Assembly (NCBI RefSeq): GCF_021462225.1
Contig: NC_061797.1
Span: 37,970,147-38,034,146, forward strand
Source of the DNA: Girardinichthys multiradiatus
Taxonomy: Eukaryota > Chordata > Actinopteri > Cyprinodontiformes > Goodeidae
DNA: 64,000 bases
Direction: 5' to 3'
A program made the translations under genes and the position numbers. Positions 62,401-64,000 of this stretch are shown piece by piece. The stretch's first letter is position 1, and every line of letters starts with the position of its first letter. The notes under the pieces are model-generated. The model saw only the letters and a list, made by a program, of their open reading frames with translations, was not told where the DNA came from and made no database searches.

Positions 62401-62782
62401 CATAATCCATCCAGTGACTTTAAGCTTTAAAGTTATATCAGTAAAATTGTAATTTTTCATTAGTAAATCTGTTTAGTCTTTTTTTTTTTTACATTGCCAT
62501 TGTGTCAGTTTGTTAACTAGTGCAGTAAATAAAACTTATGGCACAAATAAAATGGCAACAGACTTCCACTGCATTACTGTTGCAACTATGCAGTCTGTGT
62601 CTCCGTAGTGTTCGGTGCCGTGCGGGCTAGGTCAGAGGTCAAGAGAGGTGCGCTGCGTCAGCAACGTGGGCGACTTTGTTCCTGATCAGGAGTGCAACAT
62701 GAATCTGCGACCCACCAATATAGAAAACTGCGATATGGGCGCCTGCGCCAAGAGTTGGTTCTACACTGAGTGGGGAAACAGG
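17441..62782 (+). CDS. THSD4: THSD4 / ADAMTSL6, N-terminal 729 residues, thirteen exons
   Basis: Thirteen segments join phase-perfectly into 729 open codons. Domains in order: signal peptide (1 to about 26, core [12 protein letters not shown]); first TSP1 repeat (WGTWGAW at 54-60, CSRTCGKG at 63-70); a basic, Ser/Gln-rich linker (about 80-275); ADAMTS cysteine-rich module ([37 protein letters not shown]); spacer ([20 protein letters not shown] to NEILEVY); then TSP1 repeats beginning [55 protein letters not shown] and WFYTEW. There is no metalloprotease domain, as expected for an ADAMTS-like protein. The family member is about 1018 residues in human, so the last TSP1 repeats and PLAC domain lie beyond the window. 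It is secreted, binds fibrillin-1 and promotes microfibril assembly (family knowledge). The linker after the spacer is much shorter than I recall for mammals. Gene identity is strong. Confidence 0.93.
17500..17630. other. Short THSD4 intron
   Basis: Intron of 161 bp (17470-17630) between the start exon and the signal-peptide exon. AT-rich, ending ttgtctgcag. Confidence 0.65.
17631..17697 (+). CDS. THSD4: THSD4 exon: signal-peptide core
   Basis: The acceptor is tctgcag|a and the donor is ggaag|gtaagc. It encodes residues 10-32, [20 protein letters not shown] and HRK, giving the hydrophobic core and likely cleavage region. It leaves in phase 0. Confidence 0.8.
17715..17800 (-). repeat. LINE/SINE tail fragment
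   Basis: The phrase gtcaaatttgatttataaac followed by cagcaggttgttgccaagt resembles the complement of the 3' end of a fish LINE or SINE, abutting the Tc1 remnant. Confidence 0.35.
17775..18712 (+). mobile_element. DD34E Tc1 remnant
   Basis: The N-terminal HTH is still readable ([20 protein letters not shown] then KLSGRKKE). Further on come gctcccagagtctggaggaa, tgctggtgttggtccactgt, and ttccaacaggacttaatacc (FQQDL, the second catalytic Asp retained). The 3' end phrase is gaaataaacacttgaaatat. Many stops and deletions. It is an older relative of the 25817 element. Confidence 0.7.
18713..19726. other. THSD4 intron, no gene recognised
   Basis: 18730-19330 is of more even composition with overlapping short open frames on the - strand, but no splice pattern or domain was recognised. 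Confidence 0.4.
19727..20043 (+). CDS. THSD4: THSD4 exon: first TSP1 repeat
   Basis: The acceptor is tatctag|g and the donor is cgcag|gtacca. Phase 0 in, phase 2 out. Residues 33-137 include [17 protein letters not shown] (54-70), the Trp/Arg face and Cys pattern of a TSP1 repeat, then EQMRPCLP and a Pro/Gln/Arg-rich linker ending in a dibasic-rich run ([13 protein letters not shown]). Confidence 0.93.
20305..21799 (+). mobile_element. Tc1/mariner remnant with nested repeats
   Basis: The left end phrase is taataccccttgaaccttca, followed by tagaccaacacaaagaaagc. The transposase portion resumes after a nested insertion (gggcaatcctggaagaaaat; tggtttagatcaaaacatat). The right end is tttgcggttgtaatgtgaca to gacactgta. 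The frame is destroyed. Confidence 0.7.
20735..21260 (-). repeat. Nested SINE-like dispersed repeats
   Basis: Two fused blocks. 20735-20990 is a dispersed repeat (aaatggtaaatggactgaac; agtgccttgcccagggcaca; aatcgaacccacattgca). 20990-21260 is a - strand copy of the SINE seen complete at 29019-29382 (cgccagtccatcacagggca; agggagaacatgcaaacttc). Confidence 0.55.
21850..22045 (+). repeat. LINE 3' end with simple-sequence tail
   Basis: Phrases gttgtgaagtgccttgagac and attggcgttatataaataaa are followed by a short tandem tail (actgaataaaactgaattga). This is the typical 3' end of an L2-like fish LINE. Confidence 0.5.
22680..23100 (+). CDS. THSD4: THSD4 exon: basic linker before the cysteine-rich module
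   Basis: The acceptor is gttccag|g and the donor is agtaat|gtatgc. Phase 2 in, phase 0 out. Residues 138-278 begin [18 protein letters not shown], a conserved family block, run through an Arg/Ser/Gln-rich linker, and end [11 protein letters not shown], the start of the cysteine-rich module. The middle is low-complexity and the least conserved part. Confidence 0.88.
23496..23600. mobile_element. Tc1/mariner terminal fragment
   Basis: A short remnant recognised by gactaacacaaagtagtgca preceded by a decayed terminal region. Low information. Confidence 0.35.
24030..24320 (-). repeat. SINE, reverse copy
   Basis: Decayed copy of the 29019-29382 SINE: aggttgccagtcctctacag, aattatgtttttggactgtg, tggggagaacatgcaaactt, ending near gcagcctta. 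Confidence 0.55.
24757..24859 (+). CDS. THSD4: THSD4 exon: cysteine-rich module, part 1
   Basis: The acceptor is taaacag|g and the donor is tgaag|gtgggc. Phase 0 in, phase 1 out. Residues 279-312 read [20 protein letters not shown] and on to LYKWEPFNE. The first residue is Asp, where I recall Val in mammals. Confidence 0.9.
25073..25209 (+). CDS. THSD4: THSD4 exon: cysteine-rich module, part 2
   Basis: The acceptor is cctttcag|t and the donor is gtacg|gtaagc. Phase 1 in, phase 0 out. Residues 313-358 read [20 protein letters not shown] and continue to HLCVAGRCT. Cysteine positions match the ADAMTS cysteine-rich domain. The following intron is about 29 kb. Confidence 0.92.
25210..25816. other. 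Start of the 29 kb THSD4 intron
   Basis: No gene or repeat family recognised before the DD34E element. TA at 25815-25816 is that element's target duplication. Confidence 0.5.
25817..26018 (+). repeat. Left IR/DR of the DD34E element
   Basis: Pairs with 27223-27427. Outer and inner transposase-binding-type direct repeats are at its two ends. Confidence 0.85.
26145..27150 (+). pseudogene. DD34E Tc1 transposase, disabled
   Basis: ATG at 26145 starts [20 protein letters not shown]. The N-terminal HTH ([20 protein letters not shown]) is followed by a basic GRKR motif and a second HTH. Catalytic residues: Asp GAT 26586 (FSDESKF), Asn AAC 26856 in place of the second Asp ([10 protein letters not shown]), Glu GAG 26961 (DLNPIENLW), with 34 residues between. 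One extra T near 27033 shifts the frame after DELKA; the original frame would end at TGA 27148-27150 after GFPTKY. Nearly full length, but it lacks a catalytic metal ligand. Confidence 0.9.
27223..27427 (-). repeat. Right IR/DR of the DD34E element
   Basis: Complement of 25817-26018, ending gagaaggacctg. Confidence 0.85.
27430..27560 (+). repeat. Dispersed repeat beside the DD34E element
   Basis: The phrase gaatagaatagtctttattg followed by tcattgtactggggggtaca is a frequently repeated motif in fish genomes. It abuts the right target site. Confidence 0.4.
27561..28379. other. THSD4 intron, AT-rich
   Basis: No gene or repeat family recognised. Confidence 0.45.
29009..29018. repeat. Left target-site duplication of the SINE
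   Basis: ctgcagtaaa, identical to 29383-29392. Confidence 0.75.
29019..29382 (-). repeat. Complete tRNA-derived SINE, reverse orientation
   Basis: On the - strand it starts with gggctgcaccgtggcgcagt and has a B-box-like ggttcgattcc near its head. The 3' end runs through a conserved body (ccacagcccaaagacatgcc) to a short-repeat tail next to 29019 (complement of gtcagtcagtcattcatttt). A 10-base target duplication flanks it, proving retro-insertion into the Tc1 remnant. Decayed relatives lie at 20990, 24030, 30650 and 56612. Confidence 0.8.
29383..29392. repeat. Right target-site duplication of the SINE
   Basis: ctgcagtaaa, identical to 29009-29018. Confidence 0.75.
30430..30600 (+). mobile_element. 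Tc1/mariner 3' terminal fragment
   Basis: catgtatccttttctttcca then cttcacatttgtgcactact and ggctatacttttgccaggtc: the right end of the family at 28380. Confidence 0.55.
30650..30775 (-). repeat. SINE fragment, reverse
   Basis: tttttatacccgcttattct, gtgtgagaggcgggttacac, gtcgccagtccatcacaggg: the 3' part of the SINE at 29019. Confidence 0.55.
30915..31816 (-). pseudogene. Non-LTR retrotransposon remnant (endonuclease plus RT scrap)
   Basis: An open frame on the - strand, 31816 to 31133 (227 residues), encodes an AP-type endonuclease of the L2/CR1-like LINE type: [77 protein letters not shown]. Positions normally Asn (NIRS) and Glu (TETW) read Asp (DIRS) and Lys (IKTW), so the active site looks dead. 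Further on, near 30960-30925, [10 protein letters not shown] resembles the reverse transcriptase CGVPQGSILGP motif, so most of the RT domain was deleted. Confidence 0.75.
31817..33822. other. THSD4 intron, possible LINE 5' remnants
   Basis: AT-rich. It may hold the 5' part of the LINE remnant, but I recognise no frame or motif. Confidence 0.4.
33823..33990 (+). repeat. tRNA-derived SINE
   Basis: A tRNA-like head (gtggcaacagtggtagagct) with B-box ggtttgaaccc at 33880-33890, then cagctctgtctgtgcagaaa and aagacagaaacacttcgg. A different SINE family from 29019. Confidence 0.6.
33991..38634. other. THSD4 intron, no gene recognised
   Basis: AT-rich. A poly(T) run is at 35707-35723. The interval 36540-36880 may be a very decayed Tc1 (ccccagcatttgcaagattt). 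A GC-richer patch at 38100-38260 has a short open frame without recognisable domain or splice context. Confidence 0.4.
38635..39894 (+). mobile_element. DD36E Tc1/mariner transposon (Incomer-like), full length
   Basis: A 1260 bp element with 31-base terminal inverted repeats (caggggttggacaatgaaac) and TA duplications at 38633-38634 and 39895-39896. The transposase triad is Asp 39267, Asp 39540 and Glu 39651, with 36 residues between the last two. DD36E spacing defines the published Incomer lineage. Short terminal repeats set it apart from the two long-repeat elements. Confidence 0.9.
38814..39842 (+). pseudogene. DD36E Tc1-like transposase, nearly intact
   Basis: ATG at 38814 starts [23 protein letters not shown] regions follow ([40 protein letters not shown]), then the catalytic domain: [44 protein letters not shown]. 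Two compensating one-base indels bracket about 40 bases (near 39568 and 39613). Within them the frame reads [14 protein letters not shown] and a TAA at 39612-39614; after them the original frame resumes ([10 protein letters not shown]) and ends at 39840-39842 after GPTPY. The catalytic triad is retained. Confidence 0.88.
39897..41581. other. THSD4 intron upstream of the candidate alternative exon
   Basis: AT-rich until about 41395, where composition becomes more even and CpG and purine-rich stretches appear (41400-41580). This could be the promoter and leader of the candidate alternative first exon. No TATA box is evident. Confidence 0.4.
41582..41653 (+). CDS. THSD4: Candidate alternative first exon of THSD4 (short isoform)
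   Basis: ATG at 41582 (A at -3) opens 24 codons beginning [15 protein letters not shown], with an acidic residue, a Leu/Val hydrophobic core and a polar, basic end: a textbook signal peptide. It ends at tcgcag|gtagga, a GT donor in phase 0. The next THSD4 exon (54180) is entered in phase 0, so the join would be in frame, giving a secreted protein that starts at the CDEYLG...CGVCGG block and lacks the first TSP1 repeat, linker and most of the cysteine-rich module. Long and short isoforms (6-alpha, 6-beta) of ADAMTSL6 are described in mammals. An upstream out-of-frame ATG lies at 41574. No transcript was seen, so this is inference from signal, phase and position. Confidence 0.6.
41654..43489. 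other. THSD4 intron, no gene recognised
   Basis: An open frame at 42142-42456 has no recognisable domain. A 21-base direct repeat (cttcgcagttcatgtcttat) lies at about 42768-42806. Confidence 0.4.
43490..44560 (+). mobile_element. Tc1/mariner remnant, another family
   Basis: Terminal phrase ttttgtcacacttaaatgtt, transposase pieces ctgagaagggttacaaagtc, tggagctttttggaaagtgt, gtactatgatggtctgaagc, atctgttcatggccttgagc, caaaaggacaatgatttgaa, and post-coding ggaggcaatcacttatttca. Decayed, no frame. A second piece of this family is at 58285. Confidence 0.65.
44561..46277. other. THSD4 intron, no gene recognised
   Basis: AT-rich. The open frame at 45872-46066 is Cys-rich by chance composition; its flanks show no convincing acceptor-donor pair. 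Confidence 0.4.
46278..47262 (-). mobile_element. Tc1/mariner remnant, reverse
   Basis: Left end cagtgacttgcaaatgtatc and tgtgatagaccaacacaaag. Complement transposase follows: ggactttgactggaccattc, cagcatgaagctgccagcac, cttctctcaagtgtttgttt, tttctttcaacaatggtttt, gttgtcctgtcaacagattc. It retains nearly full length but no reading frame. Confidence 0.65.
47590..48172 (+). mobile_element. Internally deleted Tc1/mariner element
   Basis: The frame 47685-48065 encodes a transposase N-terminus ([40 protein letters not shown]), then jumps from [11 protein letters not shown] straight to [16 protein letters not shown], so most of the catalytic domain with both Asp residues is missing. The right terminus reads taataaagtggccagtgagt. 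This is a non-autonomous deletion derivative; the open frame is a fusion of its two ends and is not a host gene. Confidence 0.75.
48191..48365 (+). other. Protein-like open segment with splice-like ends, unknown
   Basis: The segment is preceded by tttccatacag and followed by gct|gtgagg, and reads open as [20 protein letters not shown], then [20 protein letters not shown], then [18 protein letters not shown]. The alternating hydrophobic pattern looks like a beta-sandwich rather than random translation of AT-rich DNA. It would be entered in phase 2 and left in phase 0, so it cannot be an in-frame cassette between known THSD4 exons. I do not recognise the family; it may be an exon fossil of another gene or chance. 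Confidence 0.3.
48366..49264. other. THSD4 intron, no gene recognised
   Basis: AT-rich noncoding DNA. Confidence 0.4.
49265..49960 (-). mobile_element. Tc1/mariner remnant, reverse, same family as 47590
   Basis: Complement transposase phrases in order: attttggtccagattgacat, ccagctctattgggtttata, tttaagaaaccagtttgaga, gttatcctgctgaaagtagc, aaagggatggacagcg, tggtcttctgctgctgtaac, ttgtgcattgagaaatggta, aatcccaggagatcagcagt. It retains segments that the 47590 copy lost. Confidence 0.65.
49961..50935 (-). mobile_element. Tc1/mariner remnant, reverse
   Basis: tggactttgactgggccatt, agaacatgatgctgccacta, cctccagagttaccatgggc, ttgaattgtgctctgtggaa, gacctgtctggtgtgttcct, ctctctaacaaacctctaat: complement of a Tc1-like transposase of the 28380 family. 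Non-coding. Confidence 0.6.
50936..51409. other. THSD4 intron, no gene recognised
   Basis: AT-rich noncoding DNA. Confidence 0.4.
51410..51900. repeat. Probable dispersed repeat, class unknown
   Basis: A more GC-rich block (gccacgaccgactggggttt; gcactgatccagcagcactt; ggacgattcccctctccaga; ccaggtgtagcttctaggaa) that resembles a repeat common in fish introns. No coding potential and no terminal repeats recognised. Confidence 0.4.
51901..54179. other. End of the 29 kb THSD4 intron
   Basis: AT-rich. A short (TA)n run lies near 53808. It ends in a pyrimidine-rich tract (ccttgtccttctcctctctg) before the acceptor at 54178-54179. Confidence 0.45.
54180..54384 (+). CDS. THSD4: THSD4 exon: CGVCGGDN block and spacer start
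   Basis: The acceptor is catatag|g and the donor is ccttg|gtgggc. Phase 0 in, phase 1 out. Residues 359-426 read [40 protein letters not shown] and onward to [16 protein letters not shown] is the signature that closes the ADAMTS cysteine-rich domain, and the rest begins the spacer. First shared exon of the proposed short isoform. Confidence 0.94.
54400..55013. other. THSD4 intron, no gene recognised
   Basis: AT-rich sequence between the spacer exon and the LINE fragment. Confidence 0.4.
55014..55890 (+). pseudogene. Non-LTR retrotransposon reverse transcriptase fragment
   Basis: A GC-rich block, truncated at both ends. Readable in shifting frames: [48 protein letters not shown], the ADD metal-binding motif (GAT GAT at 55274-55279, [11 protein letters not shown]), [71 protein letters not shown]. 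It carries several frameshifts and stops. The clade was not settled; the type is common in fish genomes. Confidence 0.8.
55892..55975 (+). mobile_element. Tc1/mariner 3' terminal fragment
   Basis: gtttgtagttgtaatctgac then ggtatgaatacttttgcaag: the right end of the 28380 family, directly abutting the LINE fragment. Confidence 0.6.
55976..56611. other. THSD4 intron, no gene recognised
   Basis: AT-rich noncoding DNA. Confidence 0.4.
56612..56895 (+). repeat. tRNA-derived SINE, forward copy
   Basis: Head gggctgcacagtggcatagt, B-box ggtttgaatcc at 56672-56682, body ggggtctttctgcaaggagt and cttcctcccacagtccaaaa. Same family as the reverse copy at 29019-29382, but decayed and 3' truncated. Confidence 0.7.
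56896..58284. other. THSD4 intron, no gene recognised
   Basis: AT-rich noncoding DNA. Confidence 0.4.
58285..58570 (-). mobile_element. Tc1/mariner remnant, reverse, family of 43490
   Basis: tgtttcaaatcatccaataa, acctcacattggaggatttt, tccagactttgactaggcca, cattcaaatgtagaaatgct, gtgctttggatcactgtcct: complement of the family at 43490-44560, 5' portion. Confidence 0.55.
58571..59251. other. THSD4 intron, no gene recognised
   Basis: AT-rich, ending in ctgtctctttcag. Confidence 0.45.
59252..59427 (+). CDS. THSD4: THSD4 exon: spacer core
   Basis: The acceptor is ctttcag|c and the donor is tttat|gtaagc. Phase 1 in, phase 0 out. Residues 427-485 read [59 protein letters not shown]. The most conserved block of the protein. 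The donor is followed by a poly(A) run. Confidence 0.95.
59578..59674 (+). CDS. THSD4: THSD4 exon: spacer end and linker start
   Basis: The acceptor is tctcag|a and the donor is tgaag|gtaaat. Phase 0 in, phase 1 out. Residues 486-517 read [20 protein letters not shown] and [12 protein letters not shown]. The spacer ends and a polar linker begins. Confidence 0.92.
59675..60980. other. THSD4 intron; no exon for the long acidic linker found
   Basis: I searched this intron for an extra phase-1 exon that would encode the Glu-rich linker recalled from mammals and saw none. AT-rich, ending actttgcag. Confidence 0.5.
60981..61106 (+). CDS. THSD4: THSD4 exon: short linker and start of second TSP1 repeat
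   Basis: The acceptor is tttgcag|g and the donor is gaaaag|gttgga. Phase 1 in and out. Residues 518-559 read [20 protein letters not shown], then [22 protein letters not shown]. The Trp and CSASCGKG pattern opens a TSP1 repeat. Confidence 0.85.
61235..61364 (+). CDS. THSD4: THSD4 exon: rest of second TSP1 repeat
   Basis: The acceptor is tctcag|g and the donor is gcatt|gtaaga. Phase 1 in, phase 2 out. Residues 560-602 read [43 protein letters not shown]. Six Cys are shared with the previous exon, closing with QPCPA. Confidence 0.92.
61365..62150. other. THSD4 intron, no gene recognised
   Basis: AT-rich with a short A-run at about 61769-61780, preceded by a possible SINE tail (tgccaaatgtctccctcttt; aaagacctctagtgctgcaa) similar to the tail of the SINE at 13378. 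Confidence 0.4.
62151..62355 (+). CDS. THSD4: THSD4 exon: third TSP1 repeat
   Basis: The acceptor is aaatgtag|t and the donor is ccgct|gtgagt. Phase 2 in, phase 0 out. Residues 603-671 read [48 protein letters not shown] complete repeat plus the first strand of the next. Confidence 0.95.
62609..62782 (+). CDS. THSD4: THSD4 exon: fourth TSP1 repeat
   Basis: The acceptor is ctccgtag|t and the donor is aacagg|gtagga, phase 0 in and out. Residues 672-729 read [54 protein letters not shown]. The next repeat begins at WFYTEW and continues beyond the window. Confidence 0.94.
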
Positions 62783-64000
62783 GTAGGAGAGGCACATAAT
62801 GAGATGCTTTAGAGTTCTTTCATTTTCATTGACCTACTATATACAACACAAGGACTCAGAGTACATCTCAAACAATCAGATAGACATTTTGAATAGTCAG
62901 GTAATAGAAAGATATTCAATTTAAGTTACATACAGCATAGATTTTTCACAACTTTGCCTTTTTTATTATGCTTGGGTCTGTGGCTCACAATCCTTATATT
63001 CAAGGGATTTGTAAACAACAGTATCAAAGAAAAAAATTCTGCATAAGGCAGCATAGCATGGAGGTGAAATGGGTCAAAGACTGATTTTATGTTTCAAACT
63101 TTGATCTCGGGCATCAGTGCATAACACACCGGCCACCCAAAATAAAGTAGCTATCAACAGCAAAGTCTGAAACTTCAGTATGAGCTTATTAAATGTAAAT
63201 TTAAATGGCAATTTATTTAGAGAACAGCAGGAATTTAGAGAAAATATAATGTGGGAGCAGCAGCTTGATGACCTTACAAATGGGCACCCTAAAGGGAGGC
63301 TTAAAAGCTCATGCATTGTGGTTGTGCTACTACTGAAGGAGCGCTCTGCATTCAGTGCTGCCAGACAATAGAGACCATACAATCCCCACAACTTCCTGTT
63401 ATGCCTTGCTCATTTATGAGGATCTACATGACGTGTAACCAGTAAAGCTCGCTGTTAAAAATGCCTTCCTGATATTTTTTGTTAGGGAACCATGCAGTGA
63501 TTCTGCAAGTCGGTCTTTTCTCTGCAGAATCAATCCATGCTTTAACTGCACAACAGTAATGTAATGTTCACTGTTTGAAGGACACTGTCTGTCACACCAC
63601 TGAAACTCTGGAAGTACGTCCTGAACTATTTTCTTGCAAGTTATTTGGCCCTAAAAACTTTAAATTTCTGCCACACATGTGGTGGAGTGAATACTTATTC
63701 TCTCCTTCATTTGGCACCCCTATGGAGAAAAAAAGATTTGTAGGAGGGACATTTGGAAGAAGTGGTTATACATTTATAGATAAAACAATCTGTTCACACC
63801 AGTAGATGTTTTATACTGATAAAAAGCAAAAGCCGTGGTAAGAAAATGTATTTTCTTACCTTAATGACTTAATCTGAACGGCTTCACCAACTTATATATA
63901 ATCACAGACAACACCCACAGTCTGCCTCTCCTCTGTTTTGTCCTTGCTCCTCAGCTTTGAATAATAGAAAATACATATTTGAATCCTGTTTTGGCAAAAT
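62783..64000. other. THSD4 intron at the window end
   Basis: No further exon seen. 63080-63400 has an open frame on the - strand without recognisable domain, and no repeat family was identified. Confidence 0.5.

Overview
The window is vertebrate nuclear DNA, almost certainly from a teleost fish. Genes are split into short exons with GT-AG introns, the noncoding DNA is AT-rich, and it is packed with fish-type Tc1/mariner transposons, tRNA-derived SINEs and non-LTR retrotransposon pieces. No operons, CRISPR arrays or bacterial signals are present.

Two protein-coding genes lie on the + strand, in the order known at human 15q23. (1) The 3' part of LRRC49 (TPGS4, a tubulin polyglutamylase complex subunit): five coding exons between 369 and 10966, joining phase-perfectly into 299 residues plus a TGA stop. 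(2) The 5' two-thirds of THSD4 (ADAMTS-like 6, an extracellular fibrillin-1-binding matrix protein): thirteen coding exons between 17441 and 62782, joining into 729 codons with no stop. The protein has a signal peptide, a first TSP1 repeat, the ADAMTS cysteine-rich and spacer modules, and further TSP1 repeats. The remaining 3' exons lie beyond 64000.

Layout: 1-11481, LRRC49 exons and 3'UTR with transposons in the introns; 11482-17400, intergenic DNA with remnants and a possible THSD4 leader exon; 17415-25209, THSD4 exons for the N-terminal half; 25210-54179, one intron of about 29 kb crowded with repeats; 54180-62782, the spacer and TSP1 exons; 62783-64000, intron.

The most interesting gene-level signal is inside the 29 kb intron. 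A 24-codon ATG exon at 41582-41653 encodes a signal-peptide-like sequence and ends in a GT donor in phase 0, exactly the phase of the next THSD4 exon (54180). It looks like an alternative first exon for a short THSD4 isoform that lacks the first TSP1 repeat.

The transposon set includes three Tc1/mariner lineages with different catalytic spacings (DD34E, DD36E, DD38E), all with broken transposases. The two DD34E copies both lack the second catalytic Asp. I found no evidence of an unknown biological system; the novelty is in isoform structure and transposon biology. Repeat family assignments rest on remembered consensus sequences and visible structure, not on a database search.
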